Source: an uncultured Lachnospiraceae bacterium
GTDB lineage: Bacteria; Bacillota; Clostridia; Lachnospirales; Lachnospiraceae
Length of the DNA: 64,000 nt
Direction: 5' to 3'
Assembly (NCBI GenBank): GCA_930972465.1
Contig: CAKNHF010000001.1
Span: forward strand, 1-64,000
In this document: one piece after another, positions 34,653-44,392 of the stretch
How positions within the stretch are numbered: position 1 is the stretch's first letter
How the letters are laid out: each line of letters starts with the position of its first letter
Translations under genes and position numbers: made by a program
Notes under the pieces: model-generated
Told to the model about the DNA's origin: nothing
What the model saw: the letters and a program-made list of their open reading frames with translations, nothing else
The model's database searches: none

Positions 34653-34687
34653 ATTAAAAACTTAACTATTAAGCATTTGAATAATGG

Positions 34688-34767
34688 CGGGGCAGTCCCG
34701 GCGATACATCGTGTCTGCTGAGCCTGCCCCGTTCTGCAGCGACAGGGGCAAAATACTTTTTGACCCC
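34688..34767 (+). promoter_or_regulatory. Leader with competing hairpins upstream of clpC operon
   Basis: Three stems share arms. CGGGGCAG (34688-34695) pairs with CTGCCCCG (34724-34731), TGCCCC (34725-34730) pairs with GGGGCA (34745-34750), and GGGGCAAAA (34745-34753) pairs imperfectly with TTTTTGACCCC (34757-34767). The second stem excludes both the first and the third, a layout expected of a switching leader. No U-run follows, so control of translation is more likely than attenuation. It matches no riboswitch class I know. Confidence 0.45.
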
Positions 34768-34799
34768 GGCATCATAATATAGTATGAGAGGTGATTTGA

Positions 34800-35168
34800 A
34801 TGAAATGTCAGTTCTGTAACAGAGATAAGTCAGACAGAGTTTTCTATATAAACTGGATGGGAACTGTCTATCAGGTGCCTGTCTGTGAAGACTGCCTGCA
34901 GAAGATGTGGCAGAGAGCCCTCTCTTCGGGACAGGCGGAAGCCTTTAAGAATTATACCGGCTGGTGGCCGGGAAAGAGGGAGCCGCGCAGGCTCGGAGAT
35001 CGTGCCTTTCCGGAGACTGCTGTGGACGGACTGGTCAAGCGCAGGAAGCTTGCGGCTCTCCGCGTCCGTCTGAGCGAGGCTGCAGAGAGGGAGAATTATG
35101 AGGAGGCGGCGAGGATCCGTGATGATATCGCAACCATAGAAAAGGAGGTGTGCACCCATGGAAATTAA
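34800..35168 (+). CDS. McsA-like zinc-ribbon protein with UVR motif
   Basis: The 122-residue protein has two CxxC pairs (Cys3/Cys6 and Cys29/Cys32), a Trp-rich middle (TGWWPGKR) and a C-terminal UvrB/UvrC coiled-coil motif (ERENYEEAARIRDDIATIEKE). McsA proteins activate the McsB arginine kinase and tune ClpC and CtsR in Bacilli. Here no mcsB or ctsR is adjacent, so it may act directly on ClpC, which has its own UVR motif. It overlaps the clpC start by 11 bases. Confidence 0.75.
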   Translation: MKCQFCNRDKSDRVFYINWMGTVYQVPVCEDCLQKMWQRALSSGQAEAFKNYTGWWPGKREPRRLGDRAFPETAVDGLVKRRKLAALRVRLSEAAERENYEEAARIRDDIATIEKEVCTHGN

Positions 35169-37623
35169 TCTGAATCTGTTCGGAAAAAGGATGATGAAGG
35201 TGTTTCAGTCCGCGCTTCGGTTTGTATCTTATATGGGGCACGGTTTTATCGGGAGCGAACATCTTCTCTGGGCGCTGTCCCAGGATACGGGCGCGGCAGG
35301 CCGGGCCCTGAGGCGAAACGGCCTGGACAGAAATCTGATCGAAGAATATCTTCGCCAGTATGATTTTGACGCGAATGCAGGCGGAAGTTTCCACGGAGTT
35401 CAGGTCTCGGGGGAAGCGGAGGAAGTCCTGCATCTTGCCGAGCAAAGAGCGAAGGCGCAGGGCCATGAAAACGTGGAGCCCGAGGATCTGCTCCGCGGGA
35501 TTCTGGATGCAGGAGAATGCGCGGCGTCTCAGCTCATCCTCTCCCTGAAGGCGGATCCGGAAGAGATACGCAGCGATCTGGGGCCGGGAAACACTCCGGT
35601 GATCCCGGAGACGGCGGATGGCGTCTCTGAGGAAGGGGAAGAACAGGAAGAAGAAAAGGTGCTTGAGAAGTTCGGGACAGATGTCACCCGGAAAGCCCGG
35701 GAGGGAAAATATGATCCCATGATCGGCCGGGAGGACGTCATTGAACGGATGATCCAGGTGCTGTCCCGGCGCACCAAGAATAATCCGGTGCTTACGGGAG
35801 AACCGGGCGTAGGCAAGACTGCCGTGGTGGAAGGACTGGCTCAGCGGATCGCCGAGGGGCGCGTCCCCGCCAACCTGAAGGACAAAAAGATCATCTCCCT
35901 TGATCTTGTAGGAATGCTCTCCGGCGCAAGATTCCGGGGAGACTTCGAAGAGCGGATGAAGACATTTCTGGAGGAAGCGGAGCGGGACGGGAATGTTATC
36001 CTGTTTATCGACGAGCTCCATATGATCATGGGGGCAGGCGCAGGCGCCAGCGAGACCATGGATGCGGCGAATATTCTCAAGCCGGTTCTGGCCAGGGGAG
36101 GACTTCAGGTTATCGGAGCCACCACGCTGAAAGAGTACCGCAGGCATATTGAGAAGGACGCCGCGTTTGAACGGCGCTTCCAGCCGGTTACGGTGGAGGA
36201 GCCGGATAAAGAGGATGCGGTCCGCATCCTGATGGGCCTGAAAGGCCGGTATGAGGCCTACCACGGACTTACGATCACGGAGGAAGCGGTACGTGCGGCC
36301 GTGGAACTGTCGGACAGATATATCCAGGACCGGTTTCTTCCGGACAAGGCGGTGGACCTGATGGATGAGGCGGCTTCCAGGATCAAGACAAGGGGAATGA
36401 CCACGCCCCCCTGTCTTCTTCAGCTGGAGGATGAGATACGCGCCACGGAGAAGGAGAAGAAGAAAGCGGCAGACGCCCAGGAATATGAGAAGGCGGCCGT
36501 CCTGCGCGACCGCCAGAATGAACTCTCGAAGGATCTGGCCGACCGGCAGGAGCAGTGGAAGAAGGAACAGTGCAGCCGTGTGGATGCGGAGGACATTGCG
36601 AAGGTGGTTTCCGCATGGACGAAGATACCGGTTACCATGCTCACAGAGGATGAGAGCGAGCGGCTGCGTACACTGGAGAACACGCTGCACCGGCGTGTGA
36701 TCGGGCAGGATGAGGCCGTATCCGCCGTTGCGAGAGCGATACGCCGGGGACGTACAGGAGTGGCGGATCCGGAGAGACCCATCGGGTCATTCCTGTTCCT
36801 CGGACCTACCGGTGTGGGCAAGACAGAACTGTGCCGGGCTATCGCTCAGGTGATGTTCCACGATGAAGACGCAATGATCCGGCTTGACATGTCGGAGTAC
36901 ATGGAACAGTACACGGTGTCCAAGCTGATCGGATCGCCTCCGGGATATGTGGGGTATGACGAGGGCGGCCAGCTCACGGAGATGGTGCGCAGGAAACCGT
37001 ACAGTATCATTCTTTTTGATGAGATTGAGAAGGCGCACCCGGATGTCTGGAATACGCTTCTTCAGATCCTGGATGACGGACGGCTTACCGACGCCCAGGG
37101 GCGCACGGTAAGCTTCAAGAATACAATCATTGTTATGACCTCCAATATCGGAGCACGGGAGATCACAGGAAAGAGTTCTCTGGGATTTGCCCGGAACGAG
37201 GAAAATGAGGAGGACAGACGTGAACAGAACATTAGAAGCCGTGTTATGGAGGCGGTGAAGATGACATTCCGGCCGGAATTCATCAACCGTCTGGATGAGG
37301 TCATTGTCTTCCATCCGCTGAAGCAGGAGGATGTGCGGAAAATTGCATATCTGCAGGTGGAGAAGCTGTCAGAGAGAATGCGCAGGCAGGGGATCCGTCT
37401 GAAAGTGGAGGAGAGCGCCGTGGAACTGCTGGCGGAGAAGGGATATGATCCTGCTTACGGGGCAAGGCCTCTTAAGAGGACGATCCAGTCCATGCTGCAG
37501 AATGCCGTGGCGGATGAGATTCTTGAGGCGAAACCCTCGGACCGGGATGAACTGGTCGTGACCGGCGGAGACGGCCGGGTGAAAGTGACCGTTCAGAAAG
37601 AGCCGGAATATGCTCTGCCGTAA
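35158..37623 (+). CDS. clpC: AAA+ unfoldase ClpC
   Basis: This is an 821-residue Hsp100 protein. It has an N-terminal Clp repeat domain (residues 1-140), the first AAA module with Walker [14 protein letters not shown] near 215 and [14 protein letters not shown], a UVR motif (about 420-456, [19 protein letters not shown]), and the second AAA module with [13 protein letters not shown] near 550. It ends in a small D2 C-terminal domain. With ClpP, encoded elsewhere, it degrades misfolded and regulatory proteins. The ribosome binding site AAAGGAGGTG is exceptionally good. The UVR motif and overall size separate it from ClpB. Confidence 0.93.
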   Translation: MEINLNLFGKRMMKVFQSALRFVSYMGHGFIGSEHLLWALSQDTGAAGRALRRNGLDRNLIEEYLRQYDFDANAGGSFHGVQVSGEAEEVLHLAEQRAKAQGHENVEPEDLLRGILDAGECAASQLILSLKADPEEIRSDLGPGNTPVIPETADGVSEEGEEQEEEKVLEKFGTDVTRKAREGKYDPMIGREDVIERMIQVLSRRTKNNPVLTGEPGVGKTAVVEGLAQRIAEGRVPANLKDKKIISLDLVGMLSGARFRGDFEERMKTFLEEAERDGNVILFIDELHMIMGAGAGASETMDAANILKPVLARGGLQVIGATTLKEYRRHIEKDAAFERRFQPVTVEEPDKEDAVRILMGLKGRYEAYHGLTITEEAVRAAVELSDRYIQDRFLPDKAVDLMDEAASRIKTRGMTTPPCLLQLEDEIRATEKEKKKAADAQEYEKAAVLRDRQNELSKDLADRQEQWKKEQCSRVDAEDIAKVVSAWTKIPVTMLTEDESERLRTLENTLHRRVIGQDEAVSAVARAIRRGRTGVADPERPIGSFLFLGPTGVGKTELCRAIAQVMFHDEDAMIRLDMSEYMEQYTVSKLIGSPPGYVGYDEGGQLTEMVRRKPYSIILFDEIEKAHPDVWNTLLQILDDGRLTDAQGRTVSFKNTIIVMTSNIGAREITGKSSLGFARNEENEEDRREQNIRSRVMEAVKMTFRPEFINRLDEVIVFHPLKQEDVRKIAYLQVEKLSERMRRQGIRLKVEESAVELLAEKGYDPAYGARPLKRTIQSMLQNAVADEILEAKPSDRDELVVTGGDGRVKVTVQKEPEYALP

Positions 37624-37645
37624 AAAGAAAACAGAAAGTGAAAAG

Positions 37646-37683
37646 CGGAGGATACCGATGTGATTTCGGCGTCCTCCGTTTTG
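37646..37683 (+). terminator. Terminator after clpC
   Basis: CGGAGGA (37646-37652) and TCCTCCG (37672-37678), with an inner CCG/CGG pairing, are followed by TTTT. Confidence 0.75.
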
Positions 37684-37783
37684 TGCGATACGTCCTGCAA
37701 GCGGCTGCCGTGAGCTGCCCGTGGGATCGCGGGGGACAGGGGAAGGGAATCTTACCCTATCCGATTCTGTCAGAACATGATTT

Positions 37784-38230
37784 TTATCTGCCGGATTCCT
37801 CGTAGAGCTCGTCCAGGCTGCGGATCAGGTCAATGAGCTGACGCATGTTGTCTTCCCCGAACCGGGACAGGATCCCGGACCAGATCTCATCGTATCTCTT
37901 CATGGATTCCTCCGCGGCGGCCCTGCCTTCGGGAGTTGCGCTGATAGAGACTTTCCTGCGGTCCTTCGGATCGATCTCCCGGGTGATATAATTCTTCTTC
38001 TCAAGCCCGTTCAGTATGTAGGAGATGGCAGGCTTTGAGATATGCAGCTTCTTCTGTATTTTCGGAACATCGAGATTCATGCACGGGCATTCGCGGCAGC
38101 AGGTGCCGGCAATGCTGTGAAGAATCACCATCTCGTTCATCTGCATCTCACATTCTGAAGAAAGGGCGGATTCCAGTTTTCTGAAGTGCAGGATCGATGT
38201 GAAAAACTGTTCTCTCAACTCGTCGCTCAT
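37784..38230 (-). CDS. MarR-family transcriptional regulator with Cys cluster
   Basis: The 148-residue winged-helix protein has KLHISKPAISYILNGLEKK as recognition helices and DPKDRRKVSISATPEG as the wing, both standard for MarR. Just before the DNA-binding part it carries CCRECPC (Cys44, 45, 48, 50), a compact cluster absent from most MarR proteins, which could sense metal or redox state. The AT-rich upstream region 38231-38275, with repeated TTAA motifs, likely holds its own promoter and operator. Targets are unknown; hyp or neighbouring genes are possible. Confidence 0.85.
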   Translation of the reverse strand: MSDELREQFFTSILHFRKLESALSSECEMQMNEMVILHSIAGTCCRECPCMNLDVPKIQKKLHISKPAISYILNGLEKKNYITREIDPKDRRKVSISATPEGRAAAEESMKRYDEIWSGILSRFGEDNMRQLIDLIRSLDELYEESGR

Positions 38231-38309
38231 ATCGTTAACTCCTTAATTAATAAATATTTAATAGAAGTATACACCAGCCGGTCCGGGAATTCAAGGGCGG
38301 AGGCGTGAT

Positions 38310-39320
38310 TCAGCATATCCGCGGAAGCTGCATGCCGCTCAGTTTGGACAGGATGCGTCTTCCTCCGATGGGAGTCCTGAGAAGAACTTTTCCCGGCATG
38401 GATTCTGTGACGGTTCCGATCCGGGCGGCATTTTCTCCTCCGGGAACCGCTCTTACCGCGCGCAGTATATCGTCGGCGGCCTCCCTGTCGCACACGGCCA
38501 GCATGCGGCCTTCACAGGCACAGTAGAGCGGGTCCAGCCCCAGCATGTCGCAGGCGGCTTCCACAGCCGGATCTGCAGGGATGCTGCTTTCATCCAGCTC
38601 GATGGAGAAGGGCATACCCTCCGTAAACTCGTTGAGTGTGGTCGCAAGGCCGCCTCTTGTGGGATCGCGGAGAATGCGGACGTCTCCTTCGTCTGCCGCG
38701 TCCAGAGCGGCGGAGGAGATAAGATGGAGCGGACGGCAGTCGGAGCAGAGCGGGCTGTCCTCCCGGAGAAGACCGGAGCGGGCCATCATGACTGCGGCTC
38801 CATGGCATCCGGCAGTCCCGCTGACAAGGACGGCGTCTCCGGGTTTGATCCCGGATTTTCCGGGAAGTACGGTGCGCTGAAAACCGATGCCCGCGGTGTT
38901 GATATAGATTCCGTCCCCTTTTCCGGAATCGACCACTTTGGTGTCTCCGGTGACAATCATTACTCCGGCTTCTTTTGCTTCCTTCGCGATGGAAGCGACG
39001 ATCTGCCGGAAATCAGAAAACAGGAAGCCTTCTTCCAGAATAAAAGAGAGGCTCAGATACCTGGGAGTGCCGCCGGCCATGCACAGATCATTGACTGTGC
39101 CGCAGACAGAAAGTTTTCCGATGTCTCCTCCGGGAAATTTCCAGGGGGAGACAACGAAACTGTCGGTGGAAAAGACAAGTTTCTGACTTCCGTCAAGGAC
39201 AGCGCCGTCTCCGAGCTGGGAAAGAGCGGGATTGTCGAATGCGGGAAGCAGGATGGAATCGATCAGTTCGGATGTCTTCAGTCCTCCGCTCCCATAGTCC
39301 AGTGTGATTCTGTCGTTCAT
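38310..39320 (-). CDS. hypE: Hydrogenase maturation protein HypE
   Basis: HypE dehydrates a carbamoyl group on its own C-terminal cysteine to make the cyanide ligand of [NiFe] hydrogenase. The 336-residue protein has LDYGSGGLKTSELID at the start, the ATP-binding segment with GDGAVLDGS and VTGDTKVV, and ends in LPRIC, where the last Cys is the carbamoyl acceptor. It is the last gene of the hyp operon, transcribed away from ech. Confidence 0.95.
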   Translation of the reverse strand: MNDRITLDYGSGGLKTSELIDSILLPAFDNPALSQLGDGAVLDGSQKLVFSTDSFVVSPWKFPGGDIGKLSVCGTVNDLCMAGGTPRYLSLSFILEEGFLFSDFRQIVASIAKEAKEAGVMIVTGDTKVVDSGKGDGIYINTAGIGFQRTVLPGKSGIKPGDAVLVSGTAGCHGAAVMMARSGLLREDSPLCSDCRPLHLISSAALDAADEGDVRILRDPTRGGLATTLNEFTEGMPFSIELDESSIPADPAVEAACDMLGLDPLYCACEGRMLAVCDREAADDILRAVRAVPGGENAARIGTVTESMPGKVLLRTPIGGRRILSKLSGMQLPRIC

Positions 39321-39347
39321 TTTTATTCCCTCCGTTTTACTTCTTGT

Positions 39348-40442
39348 TCAGACCGTGTACTGAAACGCCGCGGCACATGCCCCTTCGCCGGAAACCATGC
39401 ATGGCCCCACCGGATTTTCCGGCGTGCAGACTCTGCGGAAAAGGGGGCAGCCGTCAGGGCTCAGAACGCCGCGTATGACCTGAGCGCAGCGGCAGCCGGG
39501 GATCTCTGCCGCCGGCGCGGGGGAGAGTCGGAATTTTCCTGCCGCGTCCCACTGCGCGTACTCCTCTCTTATTGCAAAGCCGCTGTCTTCGATATGCCCC
39601 AGGCCCCTCCAGTCTGAGGAGGCCGGACAGAAGACTTTTTCCATGAGGGCCAGTGCGGCCGGATTTCCCTCCGGCCGCACAAGCCGGGTGTATTCGTTCA
39701 TAAGCCCGGGCTGACCTGCGGCGATCATCCTCATAAGTTCCAGCACGGAGGCGAGCAGATCCGCCGGTTCAAAGCCGCTCACCACACCCGGCAGGCCGTA
39801 TTCTTCCGGGAGAAACGAGAAGGCGCGGGAACCGGTGACCGCGGCTACGTGACCGGGACAGAGGAATCCGCTGACGGCGAAGTCGTCGGCTTCGATCAGG
39901 GAGCGGAGAGCCGGGGCGGTCTGCTTCAGAAGGCACAGCACGGAAAAGTTGGAAATCTTCCGGGAAGCGGCTTCCAGGATGCACGCGGCAGTTCCGGGAG
40001 CCGTAGTCTCGAATCCTACTCCCAGAAATATGACTTCAAGCTCCGGGTGGGCCGCGGCGATCTCGATAGCATCCACGGGGGAGTATACCGGTTCCACTTT
40101 TCCGCCCAGGGCTTTTCTGCGCAGCAGGCTGTCTCCCTGCCGGGATCCGGGCACACGCAGCAGATCGCCGTAGCTGGCGATCATTACGCCGGGACGCTGA
40201 GAGAGATCAAGAATCATATCGATGACGCCGGCAGGGGTGACGCACACCGGGCAGCCGGGGCCGGAGAGAAGCTGCACGGATTCCGGCAGGATGGTCTTCA
40301 GCCCGCTGCGGGCAATGGCCATGGTATGTGTGCCGCAGACCTCCATGAGACGAACCGGACCGGTCTGTCCGGCCAGCTGCCGGATCTTTTCCAGGATGAC
40401 AGGCACATCTTCCGGATTTTTAAAACGGTTTTCATAAAGCAT
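39348..40442 (-). CDS. hypD: Hydrogenase maturation protein HypD
   Basis: HypD holds a [4Fe-4S] cluster and, with HypC, carries the Fe(CN)2CO unit. The 364-residue protein shows MEVCGTHTMAIARSGL, LSGPGCPVCVTP, the GFETTAP segment and a cysteine-rich C-terminus (CRCAQVIRG, CPLF). Start ATG 40442 follows a GGAGGAGA site and overlaps the hypC end by 11 bases. Confidence 0.95.
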   Translation of the reverse strand: MLYENRFKNPEDVPVILEKIRQLAGQTGPVRLMEVCGTHTMAIARSGLKTILPESVQLLSGPGCPVCVTPAGVIDMILDLSQRPGVMIASYGDLLRVPGSRQGDSLLRRKALGGKVEPVYSPVDAIEIAAAHPELEVIFLGVGFETTAPGTAACILEAASRKISNFSVLCLLKQTAPALRSLIEADDFAVSGFLCPGHVAAVTGSRAFSFLPEEYGLPGVVSGFEPADLLASVLELMRMIAAGQPGLMNEYTRLVRPEGNPAALALMEKVFCPASSDWRGLGHIEDSGFAIREEYAQWDAAGKFRLSPAPAAEIPGCRCAQVIRGVLSPDGCPLFRRVCTPENPVGPCMVSGEGACAAAFQYTV

Positions 40443-40650
40443 CTCTGATCTCCTCCAGAAGTTCCAGATTCTCAAGGGCCTCTTTCTCGGTCATCTTTTC
40501 AATGGCGAAGCCTGCGTGGACCATCAGATAGTCTCCGGGACGGGCGTCGCTGACGAAGTCAATGCGGACCTTCTGGGTGAGACCTCCCGCTTCGCAGTCC
40601 GCGGAATTTCCATCGATATTTTTAATCTTCATTGGCATTGCTAAACACAT
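40432..40650 (-). CDS. hypC: Hydrogenase maturation chaperone HypC
   Basis: This is a 72-residue protein starting MCLAMPMKI at ATG 40650, with AAGGAG 8 bases upstream inside the hypF 3' end. Cys2 is the iron-ligating residue and GDYLMVHAGFAI is the usual HypC/HupF core. It shuttles the iron centre from HypD to the large subunit EchE. It overlaps hypF by 29 bases and hypD by 11. Confidence 0.95.
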   Translation of the reverse strand: MCLAMPMKIKNIDGNSADCEAGGLTQKVRIDFVSDARPGDYLMVHAGFAIEKMTEKEALENLELLEEIRDAL

Positions 40651-43051
40651 GATTGATACTCCTTTTCTTCCGGGCGACGGCAAGCTGTCCGAGACAGATG
40701 CCCTCGTCATTCGTCGATACGCGCCGGTGCGTGTAAACGGTGAAGCCGTTTTCCCTCAGAAGGGAGGTTATGCCGGAGAGGAGAAAACGGTTCTGAAACA
40801 CGCCGCCGGACAATACCACGGGATATTTCCCGGGATTCAGTGCCAGACACTGATCCAGTGCCATGCGGCACAGAGACGCCATGAACCGGACCGCAATCCG
40901 GGAGGCGCCCAGGCCGTTCTCAAGGTCTTCCAGAATCCCGCGGATCACCGGCCGGGTGTCGAAGACTCGTACTCCGTCTTTTTGGTAAAAGGAAAGCGGA
41001 TAAGACAGTCCGGCCAGAGAATCTCCTGTTGCATCCGGCGTTTCCGCGGGAGAGAGCGCCTCTACCAGAGCGGCGCCCTCTCCTTCGTAGTCGGCTGCGG
41101 CCCGGCCAAGTATGAGCGCGCACACACCGTCAAAAAGACGGCCTATGCTGCTGGCGGCCGGGGACAGCGGGGAATCCGAAAGCCCGGCAAGCAGCGCGCA
41201 TTTTTCATCCGGAAGCGGAACCCGGCTGTAATCACTCAGTCCGGCGTCGCGCACAAGAGAGAGGGCGATGCGGCCGATCTCGCGAACCGCCCGGTCTCCG
41301 CCCGGGAGACGCACCGGACGGACAGTTCCCTTCCGGGTAAAATGTTCAAGATCTCCTTCCAGAAATTCTCCTCCCCAGATCGTTCCGTCTGTTCCCAGTC
41401 CGGTTCCGTCCCAGATAATTCCGAAGCAGGTCCGGTCCAGATGATTGTCTTCCATGCAGGAAGCCATGTGAGCCCAGTGATGCTGTACCTTAATAAGAGG
41501 GACGCCTTCCTCTGCAGAGGCCCGCGCGGCTTCCTGTGCCGACAGGTAATCCGGATGCAGATCGCAGACGTACAGCGACGGCTTGAGACGGAACAGATCC
41601 CGGTATGTCTTCAGAGACTCTGTATAGTGGGCGAAGGTCTCGGCATTCTTCAGATCTCCGATGTGGGAGCTGAGGAAAACGGAACGGCCCCGCCCAAGGG
41701 CGAAAGAGGCCTTCTGCTCAGCGCCCATGGCAAAGATTCCGTCTGAATTCTCCGCAGCTCTGACAGGGCGGGGGACATATCCCCGGCTTCTGCGGAGAAA
41801 ATAGGGCAAGCCCTCCCACTCTGTGACAAGGGAGTCATCGCAGCGGTTCCGGATCCTGCGATTATGCAGGAGGAATCCGTCGGCCGTGCCGCTGAGCGCC
41901 GCGAGAGCCTCTTCATTGTCTGTGATGACGGGACAGCCGGGGATATTTCCGCTTGTCATGACTACCATATCGGGGCCTCCGTAAGTTCCGTCCAGGAGGA
42001 GCAGATGCAGCGGCGTGTAGGGCAGCATGACGCCGAGCCGCGGGCTGAAGCTGAGTTCGGGAAAGCTTCCCGGTTCCTTTTTTGAGAGCAGGACGATGGG
42101 GCGGGCGGGATCTGTGAGAAGACGCGCTTCCGCCTCGGATATGCGGCAGATCTGCCGTGCCGACTCAAGGGAACGGCACATAACTGCCAGAGGCTTTTCC
42201 GCCCGGTGTTTCCCTGCGCGGAGACGCTTTACCGCATCCGCGTTCCTCCCGTCGCAGGCCAGATGGATGCCTCCGATTCCCTTTACAGCCAGGATTCCTC
42301 CCCGGGCCAGCAGTTTCTGAGCCGTACGGAACGGATCCGCAGTTTCCGCGCCGTCAGGATCCGGTTCTGATCCGAACGGGCGGAGAGCAGAAGCCGCGGA
42401 AGCTGCGGCGTAGAAAGCGTGAGGCCCGCACGCGGGGCAGCAGTCCGGCTGGGCATGATACCGGCGGTCACGGATATCGCTGTACTCGGCCCTGCAGGGA
42501 GCGCACATGCGAAAGTCTTTCATTACGGTGCGGCTCCGGTCATAGGGGAGAGATTCGATGATCGTGTATCTTGGCCCGCAGTTGGTACAGTTGATAAAGG
42601 GATAGCGGTATCGGCGGTCCGACGGGGTAAAGAGCTCCTTTTCGCACGCGGGGCATATGGAGATATCCGGTGATATAAGGGTGGATCCGGGATTCATATG
42701 GCTGTCCAGTATGGAGAAGCCCTCAGACCCTTCCGATGTTTTTTCAGGGATCACGGTTACATTTTCCACCGCTGCCATGGGAGGCGGGGATGTTTTAAGC
42801 TCTGACAGAAAATTCTGCAGGGCCGCCGTCTGTCCTTCCAGCCGGCCTTCCAGTCCGGAAGAAGTGTTGCGGACCCAGCCGCGGATATGATGTTTTTCAG
42901 CAAGCCGGTGCAGGAAAGGACGGAATCCGACGCCCTGCACGATGCCTTCTATATGAATGCGGATGCTCCGGCTGATCTCATCACTGTCTGCGGCGCCGAT
43001 TTTTCGAATGCTTTCCGGCGTATGGTCTCCGCCCGGAATATTTCCGCTCAT
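40622..43051 (-). CDS. hypF: Carbamoyltransferase HypF
   Basis: HypF makes the carbamoyl-AMP that is passed to HypE. The 809-residue protein has all domains in order: acylphosphatase (about 28-115, GIVQGVGFRPFLHRLA), two zinc-finger pairs (CPACEKELF, CTNCGPRYTI, CAPCRAEY, CCPACGPH), a YrdC-type domain (about 230-400) and the C-terminal O-carbamoyltransferase with KVQHHWAHMASCMEDN and SGGVFQNRFL. The start overlaps the hypB stop (ATGA). Confidence 0.95.
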   Translation of the reverse strand: MSGNIPGGDHTPESIRKIGAADSDEISRSIRIHIEGIVQGVGFRPFLHRLAEKHHIRGWVRNTSSGLEGRLEGQTAALQNFLSELKTSPPPMAAVENVTVIPEKTSEGSEGFSILDSHMNPGSTLISPDISICPACEKELFTPSDRRYRYPFINCTNCGPRYTIIESLPYDRSRTVMKDFRMCAPCRAEYSDIRDRRYHAQPDCCPACGPHAFYAAASAASALRPFGSEPDPDGAETADPFRTAQKLLARGGILAVKGIGGIHLACDGRNADAVKRLRAGKHRAEKPLAVMCRSLESARQICRISEAEARLLTDPARPIVLLSKKEPGSFPELSFSPRLGVMLPYTPLHLLLLDGTYGGPDMVVMTSGNIPGCPVITDNEEALAALSGTADGFLLHNRRIRNRCDDSLVTEWEGLPYFLRRSRGYVPRPVRAAENSDGIFAMGAEQKASFALGRGRSVFLSSHIGDLKNAETFAHYTESLKTYRDLFRLKPSLYVCDLHPDYLSAQEAARASAEEGVPLIKVQHHWAHMASCMEDNHLDRTCFGIIWDGTGLGTDGTIWGGEFLEGDLEHFTRKGTVRPVRLPGGDRAVREIGRIALSLVRDAGLSDYSRVPLPDEKCALLAGLSDSPLSPAASSIGRLFDGVCALILGRAAADYEGEGAALVEALSPAETPDATGDSLAGLSYPLSFYQKDGVRVFDTRPVIRGILEDLENGLGASRIAVRFMASLCRMALDQCLALNPGKYPVVLSGGVFQNRFLLSGITSLLRENGFTVYTHRRVSTNDEGICLGQLAVARKKRSINHVFSNANED

Positions 43052-43704
43052 GAAACGGCGCTCCCGGCCTTCTGCGCGATGAAGCCGGCCAGTTCATCCA
43101 GTCCGTTTCCGGTTCTGCTGCTGATCCGGAAGAGCGGCGCTTCCGGATTGACGGTCTGATAGTTGGCGCAGACCCTCTCCTCGTCGAAATCAAAATAAGG
43201 AAGCATGTCATATTTATTCAGCACAAGGCAGTCTGTGTCCGTGAACATGAGCGGGTATTTTTCCACTTTATCGTCTCCCTCGGGTATGCTCAGCAGAGTA
43301 ATCCGCAGTGATTCGCCGATGCGGAACTCGGCAGGGCACACCAGATTCCCGATGTTCTCCACAAAGATGAGGTCCAGATCCTCCAGCGGCAGGCAGGGAA
43401 GGATATGCTGAATACTCATGGCCTCAATGTGGCAGGCGCCGTCTGTGTTCAGCTGGACCGTGGGGATGCCGAGCTCTGCGATGCGGTCCGCGTCCACCTG
43501 TCCTGCGATGTCTCCCTCGATAACTCCGATGCGGAAACGGTCCTTCAGTTTCCCGATAAGAGAAGTGATCATGCTTGTCTTTCCCGCTCCGGGACTTCCC
43601 ATTACGTTGATCATACATATTTTATGTGATGCCAGTGTGGCTTTTACTTCTTCACTCACATCCTCGTTCCAGTCCATGATCTGATGCAGTACTTTTATTT
43701 CCAT
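43048..43704 (-). CDS. hypB: Hydrogenase nickel-insertion GTPase HypB
   Basis: The 218-residue GTPase has Walker A GSPGAGKTS, IEGDIAGQVDADRI, the metal-binding segment TDGACHIEA and NKYDMLPYFDF. It lacks the N-terminal CxxCGC or His-rich nickel store of some homologues. With HypA it loads nickel into the EchE active site. It overlaps hypA by 53 bases. Confidence 0.95.
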   Translation of the reverse strand: MEIKVLHQIMDWNEDVSEEVKATLASHKICMINVMGSPGAGKTSMITSLIGKLKDRFRIGVIEGDIAGQVDADRIAELGIPTVQLNTDGACHIEAMSIQHILPCLPLEDLDLIFVENIGNLVCPAEFRIGESLRITLLSIPEGDDKVEKYPLMFTDTDCLVLNKYDMLPYFDFDEERVCANYQTVNPEAPLFRISSRTGNGLDELAGFIAQKAGSAVS

Positions 43705-44047
43705 CGATGTCTACCTCCAGGCTTTTGATATAGAATTCTTTTCCGGACAGAAGTTTAAGATTCAGACTTCCGCAGTGAGGGCAGCACAGGCGATGAGGAG
43801 TGATCTCCCCCTCCTGTCCGCAGTCGCGGCACTGTACCTTTACGGGAAGAAATTCGGCTTCGATTTGGGCTCCCTCCGCCACGGTCCCCTCTGAGAGCAT
43901 GTCCAGATAGATCTGGATGCAGTCCGGAACGATGCCTCTGAGCTGTCCGATGCAGAGACGGATGACGCGTATCCGGGATGCGTTCCGGCTCTTTGCCTCG
44001 CTGATACAATGTTCAAGCAGATGTTCTGTGATACTTAATTCATGCAT
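43652..44047 (-). CDS. hypA: Hydrogenase nickel metallochaperone HypA
   Basis: The 131-residue protein begins MHELSIT, where His2 binds nickel, and has a zinc finger CRDCGQEG...CCPHCGS. The C-terminal extension after about residue 113 is unusual and reflects the large overlap with hypB. It is the first gene of the hyp operon and diverges from ech, with about 345 bases between the two starts. Confidence 0.93.
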   Translation of the reverse strand: MHELSITEHLLEHCISEAKSRNASRIRVIRLCIGQLRGIVPDCIQIYLDMLSEGTVAEGAQIEAEFLPVKVQCRDCGQEGEITPHRLCCPHCGSLNLKLLSGKEFYIKSLEVDIDGNKSTASDHGLERGCE

Positions 44048-44230
44048 ATCTTTCTCTCCCTGCAGTGCTGTCCGGAAGACAGTTTTTAACTCATGTCAAC
44101 AATCTACATTTTATCATATCTGTCAAGTGAAAAAAACGGAAAATATTCCTTTTTGTACATGCTCCGGAACGAATCCGCTTCCTGCTTATGTGTGATTTGA
44201 AACAAAAAAGAGAAAAAATAAAGTCAAGTC

Positions 44231-44259
44231 TTGTAAAATCTGTGGAACGGGATTATAAC
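44231..44259 (+). promoter_or_regulatory. Probable promoter of the ech operon
   Basis: TTGTAA (44231-44236) and TATAAC (44254-44259) are 17 bases apart, leaving a leader of about 125 bases. The rest of the 345-base divergent region is AT-rich and likely holds the hyp promoter on the other strand, but no clear box pair stands out there. Confidence 0.5.
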
Positions 44260-44392
44260 TGATATGTGGCTTTGTTTTGCAGATGTTCCGCATCGGGAGA
44301 ACGGAAGGAAGAATGTATTTCCCCGGAGAGCGGAGATTTGTGAATGAAGAAGAGATACATAAAATTACAACGGAAGAGAGGAAGGGCAGACT

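Noticed and set aside
34741-34770. CtsR operator before the mcsA-like/clpC operon
   Set aside because: Only one GGTCAAA-like half is present; the tandem heptad direct repeat is missing.
35035-36690. 551-codon open frame antisense to clpC
   Set aside because: Shadow frame over a conserved ATPase; no domain or start signal.
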